64,000 bases of DNA, from contig CAIIXF020000010.1 in the NCBI GenBank assembly GCA_903813345.2, forward strand, positions 35,391,425 to 35,455,424. The letters are read 5' to 3'. The notes below the pieces were generated by a model, which searched no databases, was not told the origin of the DNA, and was given only the letters and a program-made list of their open reading frames with translations. Source of the stretch: Owenia fusiformis. Taxonomy: Eukaryota; Annelida; Polychaeta; Sabellida; Oweniidae. This document shows positions 24,791 through 37,849 of the stretch, one piece after another; position 1 is the stretch's first letter; the number at the start of each line of letters is the position of its first letter. The position numbers were made by a program, and so were the translations under genes.

Positions 24791-25892
24791 AAACAAAGAG
24801 GAGAAATTAATTAGTTAATCTGGTACATTATGCTGTTCGAGTATCATTAGAAATTAAAATGACGCTCACAAACACACGTTCGCAATTCACAGTTTTTAGC
24901 CGATCGTAGTTTTGGCGCATCACAATGACGTTTTTAATTGATGAGTACAGTGTAATTGATGGGAACGATTAAACATTGACACGGGGGTATTTTCTGATTC
25001 CTACCATGTTTACATTCCGTTCAAACATTCTTGTAGATCGATATATGGCATTTAGGTTATGACAATGTGCCAGAATACTTTTAATTAATATATTTCATAA
25101 ATAATTAATTAGTAATTAAGTAGGAAGATGGGACTGATTCGTTCGAATTAAATGTATATGCTATTGTTGTTATTATCATCCTCCCTGCTTTACTGATAAA
25201 TTCTTTCAAAATCATGCAATTTTTCACCATTCTGAGTGATTTTGGCCATATTTGGGCAAAGTTATCTAACCTGAACCCCCTTGGAACTTTTTAAAAAGTG
25301 ACCCCCCCCCCCCCTTGGCAAATCCTGGCTCCTGGCCTGATCTGTAATCTTCATTGGACATGCATATCATTATAAATTCATATAAAAAATATAAAACGTT
25401 TCACATTTTAGAGGTTGTATTTTATACTAATGACTATATTGCGATTGTCTATAACATGACATCCTCTGACACCAGGGGTAGTGCGAATTTTGTCAACTAA
25501 GGTAAACTATGGGGCAACATAAATAGATAGGAGCACAGGGGCTTGATGTAACAATATGCCAGTAACAAGGGAAGAGATAGATTAGGATTAGGTGGGAACA
25601 AAGAGTCGATGTAACAATAAAGTAATGAAAATGTACAATAAAGTAATGAGAGCGTACAGGGGCGAATCTCAAAATCACAAGGGTGGGAGAGGGGGTCAAG
25701 AATGTCGCTTTTGAGGCCCGCCAAAGGGAGAGGCTAGGCCCCATCCCGATATCTACCACTATAAATGTAAGAGATAATGAGAACACACGACCGGGCTTCG
25801 TATATCAATATGCTAATGATAATATAAGATATAGATTAGGCCTATGGGTGCGGGGGCTTGATTCAACAACATGTACGTAGTATAATACCTAC
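24791..25892. other. downstream flank of K2P copy 4
   Basis: No exon is recognised. It holds a 13-base C-run (25302-25314) and, at about 25530-25680, loosely repeated words (AGTAATGA, GTACA, CAATAAAGT). A second exon for K2P copy 4 was looked for here and not found. Confidence 0.4.
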
Positions 25893-26322
25893 CTATAGTA
25901 GTAATTACAGTAACAGAGAACAACAGAGCCCCAGGGTAAGACCATTGAAAAGCCGGCCCATCCTCATTACCCATGTTCTCGCAGTCCTTCCCATCATAAC
26001 CGATCTCTAATACATTAAGACGAAATGTTCTCAAAGTTCTATTAAACTCCTCTTCCTTCTCAACTAAAGTTCTTTGGCTACCCATCACCTTTACCAATCG
26101 CTTTATTGTTTCGTTCTCTTTGGGCATATACTGGTCCCTTGACTTGATGCATTCTGTCCATTCATTGTGTTTTTCCAGATGCTTAAATATGAAACCTCCG
26201 GCAATAGAGTAAGCCACGACCATACCACATAGCCCAATATGGGAGAACATAAACTTTAGGACTTTTTTGCATATAGTTCCCAATGTTTTCTTTTTCTTTT
26301 CTGTATCATCCATATCAGCCAT
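25893..26322 (-). CDS. K2P potassium channel first coding exon, copy 4
   Basis: The exon encodes 143 residues plus one base, ending at the same phase-1 donor (ATAG|GTAGGT). It starts at ATG 26322 with MADMDDTEKKKK. TM1 is almost identical to copy 2 but ends FIFKHLE where the others have FIFEHLE, so one acidic residue becomes lysine just outside the membrane. The cap keeps WTEC and the sequon NET. It diverges most in the next helix (VMGSQRTLVEKEEEF), then returns to the shared TLRTFRLNVLEIGYDGKDC and the pore helix ending VITTIG. Of copies 2-4 it is the most diverged in the cap. Confidence 0.9.
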
Positions 26323-27448
26323 TGTTGATTCGTTATCTCAAACTTAAATGAGGATATCCCGTTCCATCATCCGCTCGTTATTGATATAATCAAGTATCAT
26401 TTCCGATGTGTCAATACACAGTATCCATTAAAATATGACTTGATTTTATATGTCGTAAATACACTGTGCCATATTCAATTCCAGCTTCTTTTGATTTAAA
26501 TCGTAGAATTGTATGAGTGTCAGCTCTCTCGGTTATATCACCAAGGTTACCATGACATTCAAATGCACCGATGAACTTCAGGAATTCCACTTCAATCTGC
26601 ACTGATTTTATCGACAGTTTCTTCAGCGATGTCGGATATCGCCCATCAATTCAAATTCATGCTTCGTGTCATCTCGTATAATATCTATCATTTAAGATTC
26701 ATTATTGGCGATAATATCTCCCGAGAATAACGCACAATTAGGTTTCAATTTAAAGCGTTTTTCTCATGCGTGATTTGTTCGATTTAGTAGGATAAATTCC
26801 GCGAGATGGATGAATGCAGACTGTCTCTTAAAGACCTACTTAACAGGTATCGACCCCATAGCTAGATATTTTAATATCCTATGTTGATGATGTTTTTTCT
26901 GATTAACCATAAAACCCTCTACTCCCCAAGTAGATCGATTCCAATTACTCCATCATGTTCCCCGTTGTGTCGTATATCGTCCATAGTAATCTTATGTAAT
27001 CATAATATAGGCACCCATCCGAGACGATATTTAGTTAACAAGCTCGGAATTGCAGGAGCGTTAATCAATATTAAACAGATTGAAAAATATTGACTGAGAT
27101 GCCTATGTAAACATTTAAAACAATCCCTAAGAGACTCATTACATGTTCTCTTTGTCGTTATAAATAGAGAAAAGTTTACATTTGAATATTTATTATTGAA
27201 TACATTAGAAAAGTATTGACATTAAGGCAAATGAATAATTTCCGAGACGCTATTTCTATGTTCTTTTTTTCTTTATAAATAGTAAAAAATTTTCTATGAT
27301 TGCTCTCCCTTGTGGAGGAATAAAAGATACGATACAATATAACTTGTAGATGCTGAATTGGTCATGAAATTGGGACTTTTTTCATCCGTAATACATTACT
27401 TAAGATAACAAAGATGAACCATCGAAATGTGGATATCATGTGTTCAAT
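26323..27448. other. upstream flank of K2P copy 4
   Basis: This is the 5' flank of copy 4. A minus-strand frame at 26411-26602 is protein-like but unrecognised and could be an upstream exon or chance. No promoter element can be singled out. Confidence 0.35.
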
Positions 27449-29710
27449 AGTACAATAACGTCATTTCGAAGGGCAATATAGTGAAGGCCCAAAAGGTCCA
27501 ACATTTCACTATATTGCCCGCAGAAATGACATTATTACCACCGTTAATGACCGGGACTGAAACAGCAAGAACATTTTACGCACTGAACGATATCTAATTT
27601 CCCGGGGAAAATTGCCGGTCATAAATTACATTCTTGACCGGCAATATTGACCACCGCTATGACGTCACATATTCCTCAGGTCGATATAGTAAAATGAATG
27701 CCTTCTAAACTAGCACTAATTGGCTCGGCAAGGTGGTTATAATACGTCTTCCTCTACATGCAATACTATTCTACATTATTTTAACTAGAAAATATGTGAA
27801 TGTCCCAATTTTTCGGCCTAGCCTGTATGTCTTTCTTTCTTAGAGAAATTCTTTATTTTGGATATTTTGCGGAAAGACTGGAAATTATCAGATCCTGCAA
27901 ACTGTTTGATATTGACTGAGAAGAACAATGTTGACGAATCGAAGCATTCAACATATCCTCCGTAATCTTCGTTAATGGAGAAACTCACTGAAGTACGTCT
28001 CGATAATTCATCACTGTTTTCATATTGAAAACTATAATAGGAAATCTACAACGATACAAAGCAACCAAGTCTGCTATAAATCCACAAATCGACGCAAATC
28101 AAATACAAATATCACCATATTGAATCATTTTTTTAGCACTGGATGACCTTTTCAAGAGAAGACACAATACGGGGGTAAATAATTAGTATCTTAGCAACGA
28201 GAAAGCGAACAGGTTGTAAATGTTCTCATCGGTAATTTCAGTTAACTATGGCTAGTAAATTTACCATACGCCATGTCAACATGCTGTTACATGGAATATG
28301 CCATATATTGATGGTCGCGCAGTATTTGTGAAACAGGTGGATATGCCAAACTGATCACCTGCGGAATATGGCATATTCCATCGGGGAGTATGGCATATTG
28401 CGCAGTAAATAATCCGATACATTGATGTCAGTGAATACCCGATATACACTCCCCTCCATAACTTTATTTAACAAAAGTGATATGTTTCTTCAGGTTCAAC
28501 AAAGTTATAGGGCTTTAAAGTCAAAATTGTTTGTAAAAAACCTCTCCCATTGAAATAACACAGGAGGCGAAAAATTATTTTCAAAAATGACTTTGAAGCG
28601 CTGTAACTTTAATATTCATCAAATAAACTAAACACTTACTGTACAAAAAGTTAGACAAGTCAATTTTCTATATAAAAATATTTTTTGCTGAATCTTTTAC
28701 TGAAAAGATATCCTGATTTCTGATTTGGCCCGAACCCTCCATTTCCCATTGGATTACATGGGAATGACGATTTTCATTAATTCATCAAAATCATCAATTT
28801 TTGACGTATTGTAATTTAGGAAAAAAATTGAGAAAATTTGGAGGTATTGGAAATAAAGTCAAGTTACGTTTCCCTCAATATTATAAGTTATTTCATCGAA
28901 GGTTAAGTAAATAAAAATTCAAACGTAAAGAGGCTTTAACACGTAGTTCAATGGGGGAGCTAAGGTTGCCAAACTTATGGAGGGGAGTGTACATCCGCAG
29001 AATATGCGTACTCACCTGCGGTATGTGGCATATTTTCGACAGAGTTACTATTCTAGAATTCTTTGAGTATGTAAATATGACATTTAAATTGATACATGTG
29101 GTATGTATGGAAGCAAGCCAAATATTGCAGTATGGCAATATTTTGATCACCCTATACAGTATAGCTATCACTAGGCGTCATAAATAAAACAGAATTTCCG
29201 GCGATCACAATATTCCAGGTTTAATCAGATGTCGCCGCCAGTGCAATCGTGGCTGAGACCATAAAAATTCATTTTGATATATATATACTGTATCAGTATA
29301 ACAATGTCATGTCTATCTTTCAACCAGAAACGGGTTTCTAGAATGGAATTAATAGAAAGCCATGAAATCTTATAATGGTTAAACTCTTCGAATACAACTC
29401 CACCATCAATTCCAATTATTACCACATTGCCGGGCCAGTTCTAGGGGTTTTAGTGCTAGTTTAGAAGGCGTTAATTTTACTATATCGACCTGAGCAATAT
29501 GTGACGTCATAGTGGTGGTCAGGAATGCATTTCAGACCGGTCGAGAATGCATTTAACAACCGGCAATTTTCCCCGGGAAACTAGATATCGTTCAGTGCGT
29601 AAGATTTTCTTGCTGTTTCAGTCCTGGTCGTTTACGGTGGTAATAATACTAATAACGTCATTTCTGCGGGCAATATTGCCCTTCAAAATGTCTTTATTGT
29701 ACTATTGCAT
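27449..29710. mobile_element. 2.3-kb long-TIR DNA element with nested MITE
   Basis: The inverted arms of about 280 bp lie at about 27449-27760 and 29430-29710. Both carry CAATAGTACAATAA, GCCCGCAGAAATGAC, CGCACTGAACGATATC, CCCGGGGAAAATTGCCGG, TATGACGTCACATATT and GCCTTCTAAACTAGCACTA. The left arm has an extra small hairpin (GGGCAATATAGTGAA and its complement, 27472-27521). There is no transposase. The interior is interrupted by a TA-flanked MITE at 28447-28989. A diverged relative lies in the PKS intron at about 51500-51800. Confidence 0.75.
28447..28989. mobile_element. TA-flanked MITE (CACTCCCCTCCATAA ends)
   Basis: This 543-bp element has ends CACTCCCCTCCATAA and TTATGGAGGGGAGTG and TA on both sides. 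There is no open frame. It is inserted inside the long-TIR element at 27449-29710. The TA target fits Tc1/mariner-mobilised MITEs. Confidence 0.85.
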
Positions 29711-30167
29711 GTTCTTACAAATCACAAATATTCAAGTGTTAAAATGGAGTCAATGTCAATTGACGACGTGTTGTTTTTTTACTGGCCTGAGTTTGTACTT
29801 TACGAAACATTTAAAAAACTATTATCAAAGCTATACAAGAAAGAAATGGTCAAACGATTGTACATTTTATTTAATCTATACAATGGAGTGAAGAAAATGA
29901 CATGTTTTTCAATTAGTACTGTATTTGCTAATTTTTAACTTGTTTGCTAAAGTCCCAGGAATTCAAATAATCAAACACTTAAAAAAATCAAGGACAAACA
30001 ATTGTTTTGAAAAGATTTTCAACCTTTAAATCATGACAAATAATATTTAGATAAATCATGTTTCCAATCTTTGCATGGTACCTTTATTTTGCAAGGACCG
30101 TTTGATGTTTACTGTCCAATATCAATGCTCCTGACACTATAAGAACGAAACCAACCAATGTGAAATA

Positions 30168-30741
30168 CAGGGTGGTCAAAAAAAATGGAAACCCTTACAC
30201 CATTTTCCTCATATATTTGTCATTTTAAGAAATAACTTCTTGATATTTTGTACATTTGTACATTATTCAATTTCATACCAGCCTACTTCATTTCATGACC
30301 ATCGAATTGATATTAACAATGTTACAGCACTTTACAGAACAGCCCTAGTGGCCACTATTGTGCTGTCGGGCCACCTGCACTCCCTGTCCAAAATGTCCCT
30401 ACCTGTAGGGTTATTGCAAGGAAAAAGTGTATGAGAAAGACCTCAGGACAATCACAAACCTAAAAAGTGAGATCATCCGTATCATTCAGGCCATACCTGC
30501 TGAGGAATGCATTCGGCCCATTGACAACTGTGCAGGTTTGCCTACAGCGCGATGATGGCCAAAATTGAAGCATGTTATTCAAAGTGCTGTAAAATTGTGA
30601 CTATCAGTCTGATGGTCAGGAAATTTGGTAGGGTGGTAGGAAATTGAATGATGTACAAATGTGTGAAATATCAGGGAGTAATTTCTTAAAATGATAAAGA
30701 TATTAGGAAAATGCAGGGTTTCCATTTTTTTGACCACCCTG
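30168..30741. mobile_element. TA-flanked mariner-like MITE (CAGGGTGGTCAAAAAAA ends)
   Basis: This 574-bp element has ends CAGGGTGGTCAAAAAAAATG at the left and the complement ending ACCACCCTG at the right, with TA at each border. A second shared block, GTTACAGCACTTTA, lies inside. A one-ended relative sits in the PKS intron at about 51309-51495. There is no transposase. Confidence 0.85.
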
Positions 30742-33700
30742 TACAATGCAAATACAGCGAAATGTATCATTATTCTTTTTATTGAATCTATATGTTGAAT
30801 TTGTTGCCATGTCTATGATAAATTTTACAAAAATAATCAAATTCACTAAAATGTGTTTTAATGTATTTGAATGCCGGGGCCTCTCTCAAAGACATCTTAG
30901 ACACTGTCTATAGCCATTCGTTCTTTGTTCATGGAAATTCCCTTTTTTGCCTCCGCCTAGAAAATGTTTCACACTCATTAACTTAAATTCTTGGCGATCC
31001 TGAGTACTTTTAAAAAATGTTGGTCACTTTCACACTTGACTAATAACCACATGGTTGAATGTTTTTTGGGTTAAATTACGTTTTTCCAAGAGTAGTTTTT
31101 CCAATGTAGTAGTTCAGTATAATTCAGTTGATGCGACATCTATCTAAACCCTTGACTAGCGGTATTTGTTTGTTGTAAGCACATTTTATAAAATCAATAG
31201 CAACGATCAGAAAAGGGCGTCGACTTTTGCCAATCAACCGAAGATACCTCAAGAAAAGCCGGAGATTGCCGAAGATTGCCGAAGCTTTTCTTTGCAAACG
31301 AAGTTGGCCGAGGGAACCACGAATGTTAAGAGGACGTCTCTAATTGGTCAAAAATAGGGGCTCGGCATTCTCCGTCAGATTGAATCGGCAAAATTCGGTT
31401 GTATGGCTTACCTTCGGTTGTATGGCTTACCTTCGGCTGCAAGGCCCAACCTCGGTTGATTGGAAAAGATGCTGTCCCGATCAGAAAATGGCCATAAAGG
31501 GCAATTGTAGAAAAACGCAAAATGATACAGAACCTATAACCCAATTACATCGCATCGGGTTAATACAAGGGAAAGATCAATACCCGGTGATTTCAGCGGG
31601 AAGTGGCGTTTCGTTCATTGGATGAGCTGCGCGCGCACGCATAAATGTGATTATCCAATATAATTAGGGGAGGGCTATTTGAAGTAGTTTTTGGTCTCAG
31701 GCGCGACCCAGGGCTGTTGTCTTAAGGACATTTCGTTGAAAATGAGCCATTCGGCTGATAATTGGTAAGAGTTTGCGATCTTATAATGTATAACTGTTAC
31801 TCATACACATATTTTGACACGATTCTGTTGGAAATAAGCTTTGAACCGAGAGATATTCACGATTGATATGCACATTTTTGATTGTGCCATTGCTTTTCTA
31901 TTGCACAATCCATGTATTGATAGAAGAAACATTAATAATACAGATTGGTTTACCTTCAATACATGGCAGACACTACATATCGGTCTATTAATACCAGTTT
32001 GTGCCTCAAATAGTTTTATATTTCCATCCACGGCCTGGAGCCTGGGTGTGTTTGTCTCTTATGTGTATGCTTGTGCATGGACTTCTAATCACTAGCAGAA
32101 TTTAACATGATGCAAACTCGACATTATAACTCATGCTGTAACATTTTGACTTCGCTGGAAAACAATAGGAATTATTTTTCTTGCCAATCAATCATGATAT
32201 CACAATCAAAATTTCAGAATGATCAATCAGGCAATGGCCCAAATCAAGTTATAACATTATATGATATTCAGCAAGAAGTCCGGTAGAAATACAGAATATT
32301 TAAACATCAAAGCTGAAAGTTAAAAGCTAATCTGTCAATTTTCTGTCTGCAAAAGAGCGTCCCAAGAGCGTTTACATTTGACACAATAACAGACTGAGGC
32401 TTTGAAATCTAGGATTCCCCAGGAAAATATGACGTCATACTAATTAGCATAAGGATTTCCCTATTGGTGTGGGTCGAGCCTTGTTCGAAAACACAATCCA
32501 TAAATACATGCTAATTTCTAAGGAGATAGGAAGTGTATAACGTGTTTATCGATTTTGTTTAAAGATTTAATCAATTATCAAATTGTTTAAGAAGTGGATA
32601 AAGTGGTCACACTTGCTTCAATTCATAGCGAAATCGACGGATAGAAACTGAGTGAATTCCCGATATCCTACCCCGTATTACTGTAGGCTATAAGCACAGT
32701 GACCTACAGAGGGCGCTATCACAAACAAGTACTGGACGAACCGATAAATTCCCGGGTATTGTAACGCCCTTGGTTAATATGCATTTATTGATATTAAGGT
32801 AGTTGTACCTTGGTATAATTCATTAAATCAATATAAATTAAAACTCAAAAATTACTTATCAATTTGATTCTCATTTTTTGGTACAAATACCATGAGATTC
32901 TCATTGCGTTGCTCCGTCATGGGATTTCGACATGCTATTTTGAATTTCTTAGTTCTCGCATTACATTCGTTTGATCTTCTTATATTTCTACAATTTGCAA
33001 ATGATCCCCCTGGGCTACTTTGTTCAAATTTTTGGAGAATTTGGTTCATCATTTGCCGAGAAATTACTTTACTAAAAAATGTCTAAGTTTGTTTTGGGAC
33101 ACCCGATATATACACTTTATCTTAACGTAAAGGCCTCTGGGTAAACAGCCACATTAATTTGACCTTCAAGCCACATTGATTTGATCTTCTTGTGACAATT
33201 AAGTTTAAAATGGGTGTGTAAACAAATACTTTTTAACAAAACTTCGAGAGGACACCTCTTGTCACCTGTCCCATGTCCGACGCGGGCTATGCGCTTGGTT
33301 TCTGTAGTTTTTTTTAGCGGGGGAGTCTTCTAACTGTTAATGGGGTGGTTATTCTTCTGAAAATCGTCCAGGAAAGCAATTTTAAAAGCTATACACATCA
33401 AAACCCAGTAGGTCTGTCAAAAAGACATGCAAGCGAATGTCGGAACATATCGAGTGCTTCTTCAAATTGCCTTGAAACTAATAGAAGTCCTGCTCCCAAA
33501 AATGCTCATACTCTCTTTCTTATAACTTAAAAGGTACTATTTTATATTCATATATTTGTCATTGTAAACTCAGTATGTACACATAAACATGTGTCTACCG
33601 TTGAAATCTTTATCATTATGTAATTAATGTAATTATGTAATTAATAGATTAAAAAATTAAAAGAAGTCCGGCTCAAGTATTTACAAATTCCCGTTCGTTA

Positions 33701-34554
33701 ACCAATATCAAACGTTGTCAATAACTACCGATCGATCCCTCGAAACATGACTTGAGAAAGGTGAACTATTGTCAGAATTTAGAAGGCTCAATTCCTATTG
33801 TATCTGTTTATCCGGGAGTCCCCATTTGAATAGGTTCGTCTATTATATAATACACTGGTATCCTTGGCTTTATGTCCGCGTATGACTATTTACCCAATGT
33901 GATGAACATATAGAAATATGTTCCATTAGATCTTATTTATGTTTGTGTCTCGTGTCAATGACCTCAGGTCGATTTTAAAATTAAAGGAATGGCTAAATAG
34001 AACAGTTTCTTTCTATTGCCACATTATATTTGAACTTTGTGGGAATTGTACACAAACATGTAGTTTCCAAGATCAGCACGGATAACAATTGAAATTATTT
34101 CTTCCTCAGTTCCTATTAGTTCTTCATCTTTGATGTAACTGAAAGAAACAAATACACAAATTTACTCATTAACTTCCTGAATTTCTTCCTTTTGGCAACT
34201 ATAAATATTTGTTAAACAATAAACAGACACAAAGGAAGCTTTCAGGTTATGAACTTGGTAATCGGTCCTTTTGCATTCGGTTATACGTCGCATTTATTGC
34301 TCGAATATATCGCGCGAATTTCCCAGATTTAAAACATTCTCGACTTTCTTGATTTTGTGCACTTATTTAATTAGGCTTCGGGTATTTTTGGGTTATGTAG
34401 CGTTCTTTCATTCTTAAATATTTGATTATGCATAAATTTCGATGGTATGGTGAATTATTCCTTGACAAACCAAAGGAAATCCTCTAAAAGTGTGATAATT
34501 TCTTAAATACCTACCCATCAACCTATTTTTGTGTGCATAAATAAGAGTTATGTA
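30742..34554. other. gene-poor intergenic region
   Basis: No gene is supported. There is a GC-richer patch at about 31190-31640, including two tandem 19-bp copies of CGGTTGTATGGCTTACCTT at about 31397-31434; part of this patch resembles 19565-19640. The rest is AT-rich single-copy sequence with only short open frames. Confidence 0.4.
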
Positions 34555-34952
34555 CTGGGAGGTTTTGGATATGGGGTTTATCCAGAGGGAGATATGCATA
34601 TCTCCCTGAGGGACCGTAGGGACCGAAGGGAGATGTGCATATCTCACGAGGGATGAACCCAATATCCAAACCGACCATACATAACTGCTTTATCCTATAC
34701 CAAGTAGAGTTTTCAGGGGAATATGGCCATTCCAATAGTGCAAGGTGTAAAAATAAACAAATTATTCATATGCAAAGTCATTTTATTGCATTACCGGAAG
34801 CAGGAAGATATGCACCGGAAGCGGGAAGATATGCACCGAAGCGGGAGATATGGCGGGAGATACGGAGGTTCTGGATATGGAAACCTCAAAATCAGGATAC
34901 GAGATATATCTTACCAACTTATCTCCCTTAAACTCTACTTGGCATAGGATAA
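34555..34952. repeat. two adjacent inverted repeats (palindromic element)
   Basis: The first hairpin pairs GGTTTTGGATATGGGGTTTA (34561) with its near-complement ending at about 34672, around a GGGAGATATGCAT core. The second pairs TTATCCTATACCAAGTAGAG (about 34691) with its complement at about 34930-34952. It encloses repeated GCGGGAAGATATGCACCG words. It is probably a MITE remnant; no target duplication was identified. Confidence 0.6.
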
Positions 34953-37012
34953 ATTAGAATATGGATAGTAATATGATATCAAGTTTGAAATTATCATTTG
35001 TGACATCATGGACGATCTTAGAATGTGTGCAATTTTCAAAAAATCAACTTTGAAACAAAATCATATCTTGAAATTCATGAGAAATTCAGAAGATAATTCC
35101 AAAGAAGATATGAAATGAAAGTCTCATTAAATATTTTAATTGAAAAATAAAAAATATACAATGATAAAGCACCTAGTAAGACATCAGATAACTGTAGTCC
35201 CTGACCTCTGAGCAAGAACACCTCAAACACTGTACGAAATTTCATTGAATTAATTCTCAAGAAATCATTAAGACAGCATAATGATCAGTTAAGAGCTTTG
35301 CATAACATGTGATTTCAAAGTCAAATATTTGATAATGAGTTGGAAGAGGAAGAAAGGAGAACTGCGAAACACCCGAATGGAAAAAATGATCAGCTCACAC
35401 GCATCTAGGAAGGTTTCTAAGAATCGGGCTAGAGAACACCTGAAAGCTCTTTGTGATTGCATTGAACGCAGTTCCAAGATATCACTCAAAAGGTACAGCC
35501 AGACCAAAAGATGACTTTAAGACTGCTGGAAGACGATCTTCATTTATGATCTTACCCTCTCTATACTCACAAAATGCAGCTTAAAAAGAAAGTAAACGAA
35601 TGCGATTGGTTTAAACAAACCTTTTGGTTGACACAAAAAATCTTACATTTTGATTTCTTTCAAAAGTGGGTACATTTTTTAATTGGCCATTAAAAGAAAA
35701 ATATTGAATGCTATGTAACAAAGGACCTATACACCCTCCATTGGGATCTCCCCATGGGGAAAAATAATTCATCTGATTTTTCAAAATGAGTATTCTGCTT
35801 CAATTATTACATTTATATGCACACTAGTATCTTGTTGACCTATATTCAGCACTGTATTGATGTATAGGCCACTTATTAGGGTCATAATTCAATCATGAAG
35901 TGTAGAGGCATAGATCCCAAACTAGGAAGTATTTTTGTGTCTGTCAAAATCCATTTACATCCTACACATCCCTGCATCTTATCAAAATATGTTACTACAT
36001 AATGAAATATAATAGTATAATCTTTGGTTTTACAAACTTGTATGACATTTGATAAGTGTAAAAGTTGTTTTTGGAGCATTTTACTATAGCAATTTTGTAG
36101 GGAAAAAATTGATGAAAAAATGTACAATCTTTTAATTTTAAGTATGACCTGAATCGATTGCAAACTTCATATTTGCACATTTGATGAGATAAACAATTTC
36201 TGTCGTATTATGAAATTATTAAGTTTGCAATCGATTCAGGTCATAGTGTATTTTTGGTATTTCTGTCATAATCAATGGCCTCTATTGGGATCTGCTGATA
36301 TCCTCATGTTAAGTCAATGGTGCACAGCCCCATGTAAGTCAATACAACCTTACTGAACGAAATGATCCCTATCTCAGCTTATGTGTGTCCGAGCACTTTA
36401 ATATTTTCCAAAGTATTATATGCCATTTTATTCTTCATGTTACACCTACGAATGATTCATTTTGACCATAGGGATATTTGCCAATAATCGCACCATGTCC
36501 TTTGTCTCACATTGTCATTCATAGATTGTAGTTTCTGTACATGAAACTTGACGCTGATTACATGTGTAATAAAGAAATTATTTCATTTTTGGAGGGTTCT
36601 GTATTTTTGGAGCACCCTGTATATGTAGAGTTTATTAATTATTCAAAACCAGGATTGAGAGGTTAAAATGTTTGTAGCAATGTCACCGGTTTTTTAAGAA
36701 CTCTTTTAATACTAAAAAAATGAATCGAGATATCGGAGCATACGATGTAGTTACTGGAGGTTAAAGATGTAGAAATGTTCAAAATTGGATTTGAAAGAGG
36801 ACATTCCCCTTTCTATGTAAAATTATTACTTTCATATAAAATTAGAAGTGTTCGACTTCTAAGAAAATAGATATAACATGGAACAATGAGAGCAAAATGA
36901 TTCAAGTTGTAACGCATTTTCGATGCTAAATATCAACTCTTCGTTAATTTATTCTAATTTTTCCTCACAACGGTAAGAGCAAAGAAACTGAAAGAATGGT
37001 TAAAAATGTATA
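34953..37012. other. intergenic region with one strong hairpin
   Basis: No gene is recognised. At 36146-36246 the word TATGACCTGAATCGATTGCA is followed about 70 bp later by its exact complement, forming a stem of about 26 bp. Near 36612-36622 the word GAGCACCCTGTA resembles a mariner-type right end, but its left partner was not found. Confidence 0.45.
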
Positions 37013-37532
37013 GACGTGTCGCAAAAAGGTCGCACACGCATTGTTACACATTTTCGCTTTTTAACACCACAGAATGTGACGTTTTTCGAGAAAAATGCAC
37101 ACATATGGAAATCCTTTCGTCCTCCACATTTGCCACTATATCTCAAAATATTTAAGGCGAATAACTCTGATATCGTATATGTATTAACAATGGGATAGGA
37201 GCATCATAAAACACGAATCAATTGATATTTTAGGTGAAATAAATATACCTGTTGCTGTGCTTGAAAATAGGCGAATGGCGTAAATTAGCCCTATTTTAAT
37301 GAATTTTGAAAACCTTTCGTCCTCCACTTTTCCACATACAACAGAAACAGATACTTTTGCGAACAAAATCAACTATTTATTAATAAACTAGAGTTTAAGA
37401 GCAAAATAATCATGTATGATTTATTAAAAATTGATCTCGTATTTTTTGTTTAATGTACACCTGAAAAGTTGAAGGTAGCAAAAAATGAGCAAAAAAGGTC
37501 GCTGTCAACAAATTCTATTTTTCAAACTTTAT

Positions 37533-37840
37533 TTTGGCAAAACTTATAGGGCCCGACCAGACAGCCTTTATCAAAGATCGTTTTATTGGCGAAAACATAC
37601 GGTACCTAGAGGATATTCTTGAATATTCAAAGAAAATGTGCATTCCAGACATTATTTGCATGGTCGATTTTTTTAAAGCCTACGATAGTGTTGAATTCGA
37701 TTATATAGAACATGTGTTGAGACTTTTTAATTTCGGGGACACACTAATTAAATGGGTAAAATTATTCTATACAGATATAAAGAGTTGTGTTTTGAATGAT
37801 AATAGATCAACTGGCTGGTTCGATATTAAAAGATCATGTA
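37533..37840 (+). pseudogene. LINE reverse transcriptase, fragment 1
   Basis: The frame opens directly at the LINE 5' truncation and covers reverse transcriptase motifs up to the SCR of SCRQG. It contains GPDQTAFIKDRFIGENIRY and MVDFFKAYDSVEFDY, the block with the first catalytic Asp (usual form VDFxKAFDS). The Foldback-like element interrupts it exactly within the RQGDP motif. Confidence 0.9.
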
Positions 37841-37849
37841 GGCAGGGGG

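Noticed and set aside
25493-25786. Minus-strand open frame rich in Leu, Ser and Tyr
   Set aside because: It derives from loosely repeated words and a low-complexity stretch, with no plausible domain.
31344-31625. 93-residue open frame in a GC-richer patch
   Set aside because: It includes a short tandem repeat and overlaps a dispersed repeat; no protein motif is visible.
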